Notes: generated from the sequence alone by a model not told the origin. DNA of 64,000 nucleotides from Shinisaurus crocodilurus (GCA_021292165.1 JAHFWL010000993.1:43643-107642); one strand, 5' to 3'; positions 1 to 11,232 are shown, numbered from the stretch's first letter. Numbers and translations are program-made.

Positions 1-231
1 CTTGCACTGATTATATTGGGGTTCTTTCTAATGGCTCTTAGTAATCAGTTGACAGGTGAGATCCTGTGGACCCAAGAAAAGGATGCCTTGGAGGTGTTAA
101 AGGGGAACAATCCTAGACATTAATAACTGCAAATTCCAGAAGAGCAGCTGTGTCTGTCTGTAGCACCAAAATGACGTCACTGCGGCAGTGGCAAACGCTT
201 GCTTGCAAATGCTTGCTTGGATGAATAATTG

Positions 232-316
232 TTAACCACCCAGAGAGCTTCAGCTATTGAGCAGTATAGAAATGAAATAAATAAATTAATAATAATAATA
301 ATAATAATAATAGTAA
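232..316 (+). mobile_element. L2-type LINE 3' tail with (AAT)n
   Basis: The motif CCACCCAGAGAGCTTCAGCT, then ATTGAGCAGTATAGAAATG, ends in AAATAAAT and an AAT microsatellite. The same tail motif recurs at 4330-4410 and in reverse at 43270-43320 and 49420-49460. Confidence 0.6.
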
Positions 317-324
317 CAGCCTGA

Positions 325-441
325 TGCTCTCCATATATTCTGTACTACAAGTCCCAGCATCCCTCACCATTGGCCATGGTGTCTGGGGCTTATGGGAATT
401 GTAGTTCAAAGCATCTGGAGGGCACCAGGTTGCCTACTCCC
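325..441. mobile_element. Decayed hAT-type foldback MITE
   Basis: An imperfect palindrome: ACTACAAGTCCCAGCATCCC on the left pairs with GGGAATTGTAGTTCAAAGCA on the right. It resembles the other short hAT foldbacks here, but the termini and target duplication are no longer clear. Confidence 0.4.
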
Positions 442-1160
442 CCCCCCCCCACTGCATCAGGCATTTGAAGAGTGGAAGAACAAAACAACTGCAGGAAAAG
501 GGCTTTTAACAATTGAAAGGAAAAGCTGCCTTTTGAAGGGAAGAGCTGCACATTAGTTTGCTAGTAGTAATTGGGATTAGAGATCAGGAGGTGGGGCTTT
601 ACATCCATTTCAGGACAAAGGAAACGGAAGAAAATTCACTCAATTCTGTTGGGTAGTTGAGAAGTTGAACTATTAATGTGAAACACTACATAAGGCTGAA
701 GCACTCTGTGCCTATTCTGTTTTTGTCTTTACCCCCTTCCCGGCCCAAATAAATATTGATCAAAACTTAATATAAAGGCAGCTGTGAGGTCAGGAAATAA
801 CATGTGAAAGAATATACCATTAATTGGAATGAGCCTGCTCAAAATGCTCGCTGAGAGTTGAAGAGACTTCGTTGTGACATTAGAACCTCTCATTTGCAGA
901 TGGTATAAAATTGGGAAGGGACAGCGAATAGCTCTCATCAATTGCACAGCATTGAAAGTCTGATAAAATTAACAGACACATTTAGTAACGATAAAAGTGC
1001 CAGTCCGATCTCCCCGTTCTTCTGACCTCCCAGCTGAACTTTCTGTCTTTGTTACGTCTTAAGCTATGTTCACACTCTCACTCCTTTTAGTGTTCTGTTC
1101 TGAGAAAAATGAGGCAGGAGCAAGAGAATGGACTCATTGCGGAAGAAACCAAGACAGGCT

Positions 1161-1338
1161 TGTGGCTTACGCTGGCTCAGCTTGTCTGAGCATGGAAAGC
1201 TAAGCAGGGTCAGGCCTGGTTATCACTTGGATGGGAAACCCCTCCTGTAGTTTCCTGCATTGAGCAGGGGGTTGGACTTGATAGCCTTGTAGGTTCCTTC
1301 CAACTCTATTAAATCTATGAAATCTATGAAAACTATGA
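1161..1338 (+). mobile_element. 5S-rRNA-derived SINE
   Basis: The body holds AAGCTAAGCAGGGTCAGGCC followed by TGGTTATCACTTGGATGGG, which corresponds to the internal control region (A box to C box) of 5S rRNA. The tail GGGGGTTGGACTTGATAGCC and TTCCAACTCTAT runs into TCTATGAAA repeats. This is the 5S-Sauria type of SINE reported from lizards. Confidence 0.85.
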
Positions 1339-1833
1339 ATATGCACCCCTGCTCTGAGTCTCTTCATGCAAATATTGACAGAGTAAGTCCTATTCTAGCC
1401 TTTTCAGGGTTCCTCCGTCTGCTGTTTTCCTCTCTAAGATGAGAGCAGAGAAGTACTCTAGGATCTCCTCCCATGAATCCAGGAAGTATGTTCCTCCTAG
1501 TTGGGGAGAAAAGTCGGGAATATGTGAACAGTGCACCATACTCTGTCTTGATGGAACCACCCTAGATTTTTCACTTCAGAGGTGAATTGATTGAAATCAT
1601 CCTTCATAATGGGCTGTTTGCTGAATCACAGAGGGGGGAAATAAGCCATGGTGGGTTCTGGGTGGCTTGTGAACCAATGCAACAAGCCACCCTTGCTGGG
1701 TTCACACGAGGTGGCAAGCCGCACATGCGAGGGTAATTATGCAAATCCCCCCATGCAAGTGATGGAAGTAGGCCACTGTGGTTTATTTCCCCCTCCGTGA
1801 TCATGTGAACCCAGTCTATGTCCCTTCCCATCC

Positions 1834-2035
1834 AGGAGGTGATACAGCTCAGTGGTGGAAGTCATGATAGACTTGTATACTCTATGGTTTCAGGTAGGAT
1901 CCCTAATATCTCCAGTTAAAAAGGAACCCCAGGGAGCAGGGCATGGAAAGACTTCTCCCTTAAATCTTGGGGAGCTGCTGCCAATCCAGGGAGACTCTTC
2001 TGGACTCAGTGGCTTGACGTAGTTCAATTCAGCTT
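1834..2035 (+). mobile_element. tRNA-Ala-derived SINE, diverged
   Basis: A tRNA-like head (ACAGCTCAGTGGTGGAAG) and a body with ATCTCCAGTTAAAAAGGA are recognisable against better copies at 7738-8069 and 14643-14839, which lie in the opposite orientation. Confidence 0.55.
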
Positions 2036-2719
2036 TGTTTATGTCTTTGAGAGGATGGTGCACCCTCCCAAGTCACAGACTGTTTGCCTAACAATTGGGC
2101 GTGTTAGGCAAGTGCCTTTCTGGCTTTGCGGGAGGTGGATGGTGACACAGTTTGAGCACCTCAGCCTTAAGAGAATATTCATGGATTAGAAATACTGCAG
2201 CTCATTTCTGAAGACACGTTATGAACGTGTCTCCTGGAGTACACAAAAGTGAGGGCTGTAATTTCCCCCCAAACCTTCATGATTTCTCAAAGAACAAAAG
2301 CTGGCATTCTTTCCTCCAGAGAGAGCTAAAGAGCCTAGCTTTTAAACAACATCCCGTGCCTTTCTCTAATTTTCTTTGCTTCATTTCAAATTGGGCAAAC
2401 CCTTTGGTGCAATTTATCACAGAAATACCCTTTCAAGACACTTTTTTGGTAGTCCTATTTTTTAAAAAAGCAAAAAAAAAAAAAAAGAAGCTTGCAGCTA
2501 AACACTTCTTATACATTTAATATTCAGTGCTTGTAAGTGGCGATATGAAATCCCCAAGGCAGGCCAAAATAACTGATATTAAAACCTTGCAAATATGTGT
2601 GTTTGCTGCATTCTGCGGTTTTTCTTATGCTGATGGTGGAATGCAGCCTCTGCGGCTGATGGGCGGGAGGGGAAGCAGGGCAGGGGGTGGGCTGTGAGTG
2701 GGGGGGGGGAATACAAACC

Positions 2720-3060
2720 TCCGGGGCCCATTAGACTTAACTTGTTTACTGCATTGATATCTATATGTTAAATGACAAGAGAGTTCAGATTATTGAATAA
2801 TTTAAAATTCAGCTCTAATTGGTGTCATATGACCTGGAAAAGGCCATGGATGACGCCAGGAGCATGCTGTGAAACTCTAATAAATAATTCATAAATGAGA
2901 TCATTCATTTGCCGGGATGTCTTGTTAAATGCAGAAGTTTGTAAGTAATAACGGATGATATAACACCTGTAAGTATTTAGTTCATATGCTGGAAGGTAAT
3001 CTACCTTGATGATCTTCTAGCGAAAAAGCTGCCAGAGTGTGCGAGTTAATTGCACTAGGG
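2720..3060. other. Candidate conserved non-coding block
   Basis: AT-rich, repeat-free DNA with homeodomain-like cores (TAATT, ATTCATAAATGA) and no open frame. Its texture resembles conserved vertebrate enhancers, but conservation cannot be shown from one sequence. Confidence 0.25.
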
Positions 3061-3654
3061 AGAATGCACTCCATTTATTCGGGACGGGGCTTTGGCAAAG
3101 ATTACCCTGCAGCTGGTGCATTTTGCATTCCCGATCAGCCAGCCCGATGGCTCCGCGCGTGCAGGCCCCAGACTTAGCGATGCAGACCGTCGTTCGCCTG
3201 CCCTTCTTTTGCGTGAACTCCAAATGCACTGGGAGATGGCGGCAACCTGATCTGCTCGCAAATAGCATTGTTTCTGAAATATTTATCTAGGTCTTGCACT
3301 GCTGAGCCCTCAGTAAAATAAAGGGCATGAGTGGGAGGGGGCAGAATTGAAGTCCAGGTCCACTGTGGCTTTCCCCCCCCCCCCCAAGTTTTTGCATGTT
3401 GATAATGTTGGCAACACACTGAATGCTAATTTCTATACCAAGTACTGTCGGGGGAACTTTTGTTGTTGTTGCGACAAAGGGGACCGTGCCACAGTTGATA
3501 GATAGCGAAATATCAGCATCCCAGTTTTTCGTGTGGTGGTATAGCTGCATTGCATCGTTATGCTCTCCGAGAATGATCCCTTCCGCCACTTTGACCCTCG
3601 CAGGCATTGACAGGTAGCTGCTTTCATGTAGGGCTTGGTCTGCTTAACCCCTTG

Positions 3655-4014
3655 CCAGAGTGGTGTAGCAGCTAGAGCAGTGTTCTCCAACCTTGGGTCC
3701 CCAGATGTTTTTGGCCCACAACTCCCAGCATGCCTCAGCCAGCATAGCTGGCTGGGGCATGCTGGGAGTTGTAGGCCAAAAACATCTGGGGACCCAAGGT
3801 TGGAGAACACTGAGCTAGAGTGTTGGACTTGGACTTGGGTGGTCCAAGTTCTAGTCCCTACTCGGCCATGAAGCTCACTGGGTGATATTGGGCCAGTCAC
3901 TAACTCACTAACTTCCCTCACAGGGTTGTTGTGAGGATAAAATGGGAAGGGCAATGATCATCTATGCAGCCTCGGGCTCCTTGGATGAAAGGCAGGATAT
4001 ATTATAAATGTAAC
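3655..4014 (+). mobile_element. tRNA-derived SINE split by a hAT foldback
   Basis: The head CCAGAGTGGTGTAGCAGCTA resumes after the 3678-3812 insertion with GAGTGTTGGACTTGGAC. It continues through a B-box-like GGTCCAAGTTCTAGTCCC, the common CACAGGGTTGTTGTGAGGAT segment and a CTCCTTGGATGAAAGGCAGG tail. Removing the hAT element and one 8-bp duplicate gives a continuous SINE. Confidence 0.75.
3678..3812 (+). mobile_element. hAT-type foldback MITE, 135 bp
   Basis: It opens CAGTGTTCTCCAACCTTGGG and closes with the reverse complement CCCAAGGTTGGAGAACACTG, and the whole unit is a near-perfect palindrome around AGCATAGCTGGCT. It is flanked by a perfect 8-bp duplication, AGCTAGAG, as expected for hAT transposition. 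It has no transposase. Confidence 0.9.
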
Positions 4015-4164
4015 CAAAAAACCACCACCCCCCCCAGAACAACTGTTCACGTGATTTCTAAACTATGCCCAAGTTGCAGGGGTGAACTTTCAATAAAAAG
4101 CATAGCTAGTGCCCCCTAAAGAGCCCAGCAAGCTAACCATGCCATCATGGGGTGTAGGTTGCGC

Positions 4165-4414
4165 TGCACCGACTGAAGAACATTTTAATCATTTTAATCT
4201 TGCAATTGTTTTTAACTGTTAAATAACTCTGTCTGTTATTGCGGTTTGAACTGCTGCTGCTAGCTTTGCTGTGTGTGTTTTTTTTAATCTGTGGTTTTAA
4301 ATCTTATACTTCTGTTGTATTTTATGGTTTTAACTGTTGTAAGCCTCCCAGAGAGCTTCGGCTATTGGGTGGTATTAAAATGTTTTAAATAAATAAATAA
4401 ATAAATAAATAGAA
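4165..4414 (+). mobile_element. L2-type LINE 3' UTR and tail
   Basis: A T-rich 3' UTR with TTTTAACTGTTGTAAGCCTC, then CCCAGAGAGCTTCGGCTATT and a terminal (AAAT)n. It matches the tail motif at 232-316. Confidence 0.65.
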
Positions 4415-4736
4415 ATAAGAACTCCAGCCTCTCTCCTGGGCTCTCTTCATATTACCGAGGAGGAGGAGCATAACCATTCTCATTTCCCACAGGGCTCCTG
4501 GGAAGGCTGGCGCAGTGTACTGCATCTGATATTCTCAGAAACTCAGTGCAAAAAATGAGAGAGCTTGTCACACTCCCATCTCAGTTCTGTCACATATAAA
4601 AAGCTTCACACTCCCACTGTTACGTGGGGCTCCCAGATAAAGGTAGGAGCAGCGTGTTTTTGATCGCCCCAGGAGCCCTGGACATAAGCAGAGCCTTTGT
4701 TTTTCCGTAGTTCCTGTGAGGCAGAGAGGACTCACA

Positions 4737-4766
4737 GGGCGGGCGGGCGGGCGGGCGGGCGGGCGG
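4737..4766 (+). repeat. (GCGG)n microsatellite
   Basis: About seven uninterrupted CGGG/GCGG units. A shorter cousin lies at 63051-63070. Confidence 0.9.
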
Positions 4767-6174
4767 AGCATAAGGACAGAGGACCGGGCGCGAGTTAGAA
4801 TGGAGCACAGCCCAGGCTGAGGGGCTGCTGGGGGGGGGGGGGGCTCTCCAGGGGATTTGAGAGGCCCTTGAGTAAGATGTCTCTTTCGGTGTTGGGGACA
4901 AGCCTGTTGAGGTCTTTACAGGTCACGGCCAGCATGAATAAAAGGTAAGAGTGCTGTTGCTGAATTTGGATGCTGTAGGCTGTAATGCTCACTGAAAAAT
5001 AGAAAGCCAGGGGTAAATGACTCCTCAAGGCAAGGAAATGATGCAAACAAGCATGATAGCCATAATTTTGAGGCAGGAGTTTTACGTTCCCAGGCACAAA
5101 ATTTGGAAATTGTTCTTTGCGTTGCCGCAGAAGCCATTTTTAGAGCTGGCGTCTTGCACCCCAGAGGCTCTGTTAGAAATATTCTTAGAGGAGGTTAAAG
5201 CAATTAATGGAGGTGTTTCGCTGTTACGATAAGTTCTTTTAAGCCAGAAAGCAGGCAGCCTTATATGCTGCGTTGGCATCCGCACTCTCCTTGGAAGCCA
5301 CATTTCTGCATTCCCGCCGATCGCGCTGTGCTAAACCAGAACAATGTAGCTTTGTTAATACTACCTTCTCATCGTCTCATTTTTTTCTGTCTTTTTGTAT
5401 GGCACACTTGAAATACAGCAATCATGATCATACATCATTCATGAGCAACAATAGCACTTTATCTCCAGCTAAGAAAATAGGCAACTAACCTTTTTACATT
5501 GTTATCTGCCTTATTTATCTTGGGGTATTAATAACGGCAATCTCTGTCCCATCTAGGTGCTTTGTAATGATTAATCTTAGACTTTTTTTTTTTTGTAATG
5601 GAGATTTCAGTAAAAGATTCGGCAATAAAAGGAATGGGTCTAAACGTCAGATATGGTTCGCAAGTTTTAATTTTGCATATTCTTCTAAGTAAATTCTTTT
5701 CTAATAACCCTTTCAACAAAAGTAGCATAACTATCTAGATTGCTCAACAGCAGCCTGTTGCGGGAAGTCAAAAGTACCCTGTCAATGAGGGGCAACAAAA
5801 CTACTTCTGCAGAGGAGGAGGATAAAGGCAGGCCAGGCCAGCTTAGAGTTTGAGCAATGTTTGTAAGTAAGAAATAATTTCTTCTAGGCTTGCCTCTGAT
5901 GGTTGCACAACCTGGAATTTGGATTGAGTCCCCAACGGCATTCTGTACTGGAGGAACTGCGTTTAATAGCGAGTCCGTCAGCCTTTTGCCATTTGCAACG
6001 TTTTGGCCCGGGGAAGGGAGTGCTGTGCGACAGAAGGGCCGCCACTCAGTGCTGGAGTACACGCTTTGCATGCGGAAGGGCCCGCCTCGGGTGCCAGGCT
6101 TCTCCAGATGGTAGTAAGTGATGGGCAAGACATTGACTGGAACTCCTGGAGGCCCACTGCCAGTCAGGCTAGCC

Positions 6175-6289
6175 CAGTGTTCTCCAACCTTGGGTCCCCA
6201 GATGTTTTTGGCCTACAACTCCCGCTGGCTGGGGCATGCTGGCAGTTGTAAGCCAAAAACATCTGGGGAGCCAAGGTTGGAGAACACTG
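6175..6289. mobile_element. hAT-type foldback MITE, 115 bp internal deletion
   Basis: It has the same termini as the 135-bp family, with about 20 bp missing near the centre. It is flanked by a perfect 8-bp duplication, GGCTAGCC, which is itself palindromic. Confidence 0.88.
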
Positions 6290-6484
6290 GGCTAGCCAAT
6301 GGTCTGACTCAAAATTAGTCAGCTTCGTAAAGAGGGGAGAGTGTGTGTGCTGAACTCTTCCACCGCAAGTGCTATCCTGTGAAATAGTGCAGCCCCCCGC
6401 CCGCTGCTTTTACTTCTGCCAGTGTTCTGAACCCGTCCTGACTTTGCACACACAGGTCTGGAACTCCACAGAGGGAAAACCCAG

Positions 6485-6822
6485 CATCATCATCAGGCGA
6501 TCACTCGTGACCGAGTAAGATTGTCTTCCGGGATAAAAGGAGGAAATTCTAAAGAGGATTGTGTAGACTCTAGCGATGGGTCCGTAAGTGACTGTGGAGG
6601 CCGATTCTAGATCCACACAGCTTCCCACAGTGAGGACACAGGTTACCAGATAGAAGATGGTCCTGTAAAGGATTCATTTGACGTGCTTTTCGCTTAGCAC
6701 GTTTCTCCCTTTCGCCTTGCACTCGGGCTTCTTCAAAGTCCATGGAACCTTTGTGAAAGGCCAACCTCCAGTTAGATCGTTCATGGGCCAAAGCTTCCCA
6801 GTTTTCGACGTTTATATTGCAT
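6485..6822 (-). mobile_element. RTE-like LINE 3' end, 5'-truncated
   Basis: These 338 bp match the 3' end of the LINE at 15888-18405 with about seven differences, so both copies are young. The segment includes the C-terminal zinc-finger codons and the terminal GATGATGATG tail. The 5' truncation point abuts the head of a tRNA-type SINE on the other strand. Confidence 0.85.
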
Positions 6823-7000
6823 CGTGTAGTGGTTAGGGTATCTGACTCAGATGGGGGGGTGGTTCAGGAACCCACCCCACCCCCGCCCCCATTCATCCAT
6901 AAATGCCCTGGTGACCTTGGGCTGGTCACTGTAACTCAGTCTATCCTACCTCACAGGGTTGTGGTGAGGATAAAATGGGGGTGGGGGGAGATACCTATGA
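6823..7000 (+). mobile_element. tRNA-derived SINE
   Basis: The head CGTGTAGTGGTTAGGGTATC, a B-box-like GGTTCAGGAACCC, GTGACCTTGGGCTGGTCACT and CACAGGGTTGTGGTGAGGAT define it. The usual CTCCTTGGA tail is not clear, so the 3' end is approximate. Confidence 0.7.
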
Positions 7001-7737
7001 ATTCCTACTTAGCCATGATTTTAAAAAATCTAAAAAGTAAAAAGTGGCCAGCAGGGGAAGGCTTGTATGCACTCCCCCCCCCGCCCCTTTCCCTGTGGAG
7101 TACCCCCTCCCGAAGATACTTTGCACTGGAGTAGGGGCTGCCAAGCTATGGTTGCACCTTGTATAACGTGTAGTTGAGCGTTGCATTGTAGTTCTTTCAC
7201 TTCTGAATCCTGATTTGGCGATGGTAGCCTCTATTCTGGAATCCATCGTATTTTCAACAATTCTCCTTACAAGTCATGCTTACATGAACAAACATTATGT
7301 AGTCTTGTAGCATTTGTATCCTTGTGGGGTTTTTAGCCTGTTCATGCCAAACCATCTTAATTCTGATGACTGAGGGCTGGCCTTATTTGGCTGAGATGGT
7401 TGTGCTCTATGTGCATAGATCTTTTTTTGAGGTGGATGGGTTCAAACTTGCAGCCTCTTTCACTGTCACCTGCAGTCTGAATGGGTTCACTCTTGTGAAA
7501 ATATTGTCACCTCATCCGCGTTTTGTGCAGGCCAGAACAGAAACATGCGTATGTGAAAATAGTGCATACATTCAGCCTTAAAACTATAGCACTCACGAAG
7601 TAGTGTGGCTATGAGCAAGACACAAATGTACACAATGTTTAGAGGACTTTACCTTTAAGAAGTAATGAATGAATTGACGCACATCCAGAATGTATAAAGA
7701 CTGAACTTGCTGAATTTTCCATAGAGATCTGCTTGGC

Positions 7738-8069
7738 TAGGAATATAGGAAGCTGCCTCGGACATTGGTCCATCTAGCTCAGTATTGGAGAAGCTGACTG
7801 ACCGTGGCCCTACAGCAGGGCTCTCCAACCTTGGGTCCCCAGATGTTGCTGGACTACAGCTCCCAGAATCCCTTGCCATTAGCTATGCTGGCTGGGTATG
7901 CTGGGAGCTGTAGGCCAGCAACATCTGGGGGACCCAAGGTTGGAGAGCCCTGCCCTACAGGGTTCCAGGCAGGGTTTTCCCCAAGCCCACCTGGAGATGT
8001 CAGTGGTTGAACCTGGGACTCTTTGCATGCAAAGTAGAGGCTCTACCATTGAGCTATGGTTCCTCAGTT
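7738..8069 (-). mobile_element. tRNA-Ala-derived SINE split by a hAT element
   Basis: On the minus strand the head reads ATAGCTCAATGGTAGAGCCT, then TTTGCATGCAAAG and the B-box GGTTCAACC, like tRNA-Ala with a TGC anticodon region. The far end carries GAAGCTGCCTCGGACATTGG on the plus strand. It is interrupted by 7816-7952. Confidence 0.72.
7816..7952. mobile_element. hAT-type foldback MITE, CAGGGCTCTCC subfamily
   Basis: The termini are CAGGGCTCTCCAACCTTGGG and its exact complement at the other end. The inner arm reads GATGTTGCTGG on the left and CCAGCAACATC on the right. It is flanked by a perfect 8-bp duplication, CCCTACAG. Confidence 0.88.
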
Positions 8070-8611
8070 TAGGGGGAATAAACTGAAAACCAGAATTTCT
8101 GAAGCATGTTGTCTAGCTGTTTCCTAGCTTTTCTCTGTGAGTATATTCATACAAACTTCTGTTTCTGGTAGACAGTAAGGCACAGTTTCTAGCTCTGTCT
8201 ACTAAAAAACACACCAGAGGGTGCCAAGTAAGAAATTTGTGAGAGTAGAGTTGCGAAGAGCCATGGGGACGAAATGGAGGTGGGGGTGCTTCTGGATGAG
8301 GCTTTTATTGTGCAGTCACCCTGTCTCATTCATGAAATTTTATAGGGGGCGGTGAGCAGATTAGCTGCAAAATGGGCATATTCACACATCATGCCAACCC
8401 ACCCTGGCAGTGAGTTACAGTGGGTCGGTTGTTCTGCAAACAATCCATGGTGCGCCCGACAGACAATTGGGCTTACCGTGGGTTGTTCACCCCCTCCCTC
8501 CCCTTCAGTCCTCACGTGGGTACCCCAGGGGACACTGCAGCAGGACTGACTTGTCCCCCCCCCTCTCCACCATGATTTCGAGCCATGATTATAAGTGGCT
8601 ATTTTGCCCTT

Positions 8612-8637
8612 TACCTTTTTTTTTTTTTTTTTTTTGG
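8612..8637 (+). repeat. Poly-T run
   Basis: A long uninterrupted T stretch. It could be the poly(A) tail of an old minus-strand retrocopy, but nothing recognisable is attached. Confidence 0.6.
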
Positions 8638-8639
8638 TG

Positions 8640-9412
8640 GAGATCACAACAGCCAGCTTGACAGCCAGCTTTCAGGATCCTGTTTTGACAGCCACTGACA
8701 GCCCCTTCAAAGTGCTAGAGCAGCTAGAGTCATGGGGAAAAGTGCAAAATGTGCATCACCCTGAGGACTATCAGGGCAAATGGATCTCTCCATGAAGGGG
8801 GGTGTAAATTGCACTATCCCTTTTTTGCAAGCTAAGATCACTCGCACCTTTGCTTTCCCTTGACAGTTTACCTTTTGACGGCTGTCAAAAGAAAGTAAAG
8901 GGAAGAAAAACCCTATTTGGAGCCTCTTTGGATCAATGTCCAGGGTTGGTACCTGCTACACTTTGGCAGCAGGTACCCCCCAGGACATTGGTCCACCTGA
9001 AGCTTCAAATTTCCATATTTGTGGAACTGCGAACTTCCGCAGTTGCGCAAGTGTGACTAATTTAAAAAACAAAACAAAACACCTGAACACATTTGTACAC
9101 ACTGTGTGCGCTTTTTTCTTTTTCAATGGTTTGCCAGCCACTGACATCCCCTCCAAGGTGCTGCTTGGGCACTTTGAAGAGGCTGTCTGTGGCTGTCAAA
9201 CAGCTGGCTTTCGTGATCTTGGGGGGGGGGGGGAGTGATTGGGAAAAAAGCCACAATGAGCCGAAAACAGCTTGCAAGTGCAGCGGGGAGGGCAGTGAGC
9301 CAATACCAGCCGCCCCCAAGTGCCACTTGGGCATTTGTGGGGTGGCTGGCACTGGTGGGTGTCCATGTAGGCTTGGCAAGAGCAGCAGGGTTGGGTTTTT
9401 TGCTGCTCTTGC
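8640..9412. repeat. Cluster of imperfect inverted repeats
   Basis: Several hairpins lie in a row: CAGCCACTGACAGCCCC paired with GGCTGTCTGTGGCTG, GGTACCTGCTACACTTTGGC with GCAGGTACC, CTTTTGACGGCTGTCAAAAG, and GGCAAGAGCAGCA with TGCTGCTCTTGCC. They probably come from one or more old non-autonomous DNA elements. Confidence 0.45.
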
Positions 9413-9547
9413 CAGTGTTCTCCAACCTTGGGTCCCCAGATGTTTTTGGCCTACAACTTCCAGCATGCCCCAGCCAGCATAGCTGGCTGGGGCATGCTTG
9501 GAGTTGTAGGCCAAAAACATCTGGGGACCCAAGGTTGGAGAACAGTG
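9413..9547 (+). mobile_element. hAT-type foldback MITE, 135 bp
   Basis: Same palindrome and orientation mark (AGCATAGCT) as 3678-3812. The right terminus is mutated to AACAGTG and no 8-bp duplication is visible, so this copy is older or rearranged at one side. Confidence 0.8.
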
Positions 9548-9611
9548 CGTGACTAGCCAATTCCCAGTAAATTGTAAAAAGCAATTCCCAGTAAATGCAA
9601 TGGGGTTGATT

Positions 9612-9740
9612 GCCCAGGTTCAGATGACACGACAACCCATAGTGGGTTCAACAACCCATAGAACAACCCATGGGTTGTCAGGGTGGCTTGTTGCCACCCT
9701 GCGGGAATTGGTCCGGGTTCTGACAACACGGGTTGCTGTG
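9612..9740. repeat. AACCCA-rich foldback repeat fragment
   Basis: ACAACCCATAGTGGGTTCAA and ACCCATGGGTTGTC form inverted repeats. It is of the same kind as 58755-59017 and 20930-21320. Confidence 0.45.
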
Positions 9741-9846
9741 CTGTGCAAGCCCAGTCGTCGTTCTTTGGGTTGGTAATACTAGGAGCCCTGCGTCTTGAAG
9801 CACCTGGATCTTGTGAGGGAATCATAGCTAAATGTTTGCACAGAAG

Positions 9847-10000
9847 CAGGGCCGGTGCTACCATTAGGCCAACTAGGCAGCTGCCTAGGGCGCAGGGCTA
9901 AAGGGGGCGCCAGAAATAGGGAGGGAGGGCTCAAGTGGGAGGGGGGGGCGCTAAATATCTGATCTTGCCTAGGGCACCAAACTGCCTTGCACCGGCCCTG
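9847..10000. mobile_element. Short hAT-type MITE (CAGGGCCGG termini)
   Basis: The terminal inverted repeats are CAGGGCCGGTGCTACC and GCACCGGCCCTG, with a further internal match of CTGCCTAGGGCG to TGCCTAGGGCA. The flanks CACAGAAG and CGCAGAAG match at seven of eight bases, the size expected for hAT. Confidence 0.82.
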
Positions 10001-11232
10001 CGCAGAAGTAGAGAGTTAAAATTTGTTCTTTGTGCTTTGATCTGATCTGTCCCGTTCAGTAAAAGTTAACACGGAGCGGGAGGCAGGGAAACTAGCTTCT
10101 GTTGGCCGGAATTCAGAATCTTAATATATGAATCTGCTTCAAGGTGCTATTGGAAAAGAGCCTTCTTTCTATCAGTGGCTGGAAGGTGCTTCCCATCAAA
10201 ACATTTTGGCTGCTTTTACAGGCCTTAGCTTCTGCAATGAAATGCTGGTATTTCCTTACCCCCAAAAAGGAATTCAGTCTGAAACAGGGTTGAGATATAC
10301 TACTGTTTCTGATGCAAAGTTTAAAGAGAGCCTTGAGCACCTGATTGAAAGTTGCTGGGCTGGGCCGGGCCATGTAGTTGTTGAACTCCAAACCGTGGTG
10401 TCAGAGTGTGCTATGTTACTACCAGGCTTTTTGACTGGTACCAGGCATTCCACAAGCTATAGGCCTAGTTTCTTCTCTCCCATCACCGCAGATCCTTGGA
10501 TTGGGTCTACAAATGAAAATTAGTTTGTCTTTCTAGCTTTGGAGTTTTATCAGAGTCTCATCACCAGCCCAATTTAATTGAAAAAAATCACTTTTATGTT
10601 AGGATTTAAATGTGTTTTGTAGTTGAATGACAGCTTTTGATGTAGAACCGTATTTTACAGGAAGTGGTCTAGTTCTTTATCAGTGTTTCTGTAAGGATAT
10701 TTCAAAAACTCTCATCAAATTTCCAATAGTAAGTAATATCCCATTCAGTGCAAGGTGAAATGTTTTACATCAAATCCCCTGCTGTGTAATGGCCAATCAG
10801 ACGGTATTTATAGTGGCTGAATGGATTTCTTGGCTCCGTATTCAAAATTAAACATTTTCAGACATTAACATTTAATGCTTTTTTTTTTTTTTTTTTTGCC
10901 ACACTTCAAGTTGATTTTATGTAACCCTAGATACTTGCAACTCCTTGATAGGCTGAAGTGCCTTGTTTATGCCCCAGATCCTGCAGGCAGTGGTTTTATA
11001 TTTATTGTACCTGTGTAGATGGAATTAAATTGCAGATTTGATAGCAAGTTCATCTCTTCCATTTGGAAACCATTTTCTGTTGAATTGTGCTAGGTGTCGA
11101 CCATCAAGCCTACCGATGCCGGTATAGGTTTTCTACAGTGTAAGTAGAAAAGGAACAGTTAAAGATGTTTTAAATTTTAGAAGTTAACTTCTTCTTTTTT
11201 GTTTGTTTTTTTGCCTTTCTTGTTACTTATAG

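Larger units (their letters stand above)
1..11232 (+). other. Upstream intronic/flanking DNA of KIAA1328
   Basis: No exon is recognised here; the first supported exon opens at a splice acceptor, so this is intron or 5' flank. Repeats within it are listed separately. Stretches of more than 300 bases in which I see nothing beyond single-copy-looking DNA and short simple runs are about 450-1160, 1340-1830, 2040-2700, 4420-6170, 7010-7735, 8075-8630 and 10010-11190. The open frame at 10128-10523 has no splice signals or recognisable domain and is probably chance. Confidence 0.6.

Noticed and set aside
1064..1540. Possible element ends (CTATGTTCACACTCT and GAATATGTGAACAGTG) around the first 5S SINE
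   Set aside because: The inverted match is short and imperfect and no target duplication was found.
9405..9555. 8-bp duplication around the 9413 foldback
   Set aside because: GCTCTTGC on the left and CGTGACTA on the right do not match.
10128..10523. 131-codon open frame on the plus strand
   Set aside because: No recognised domain, no splice sites at its edges, and it ends in ordinary intronic sequence.
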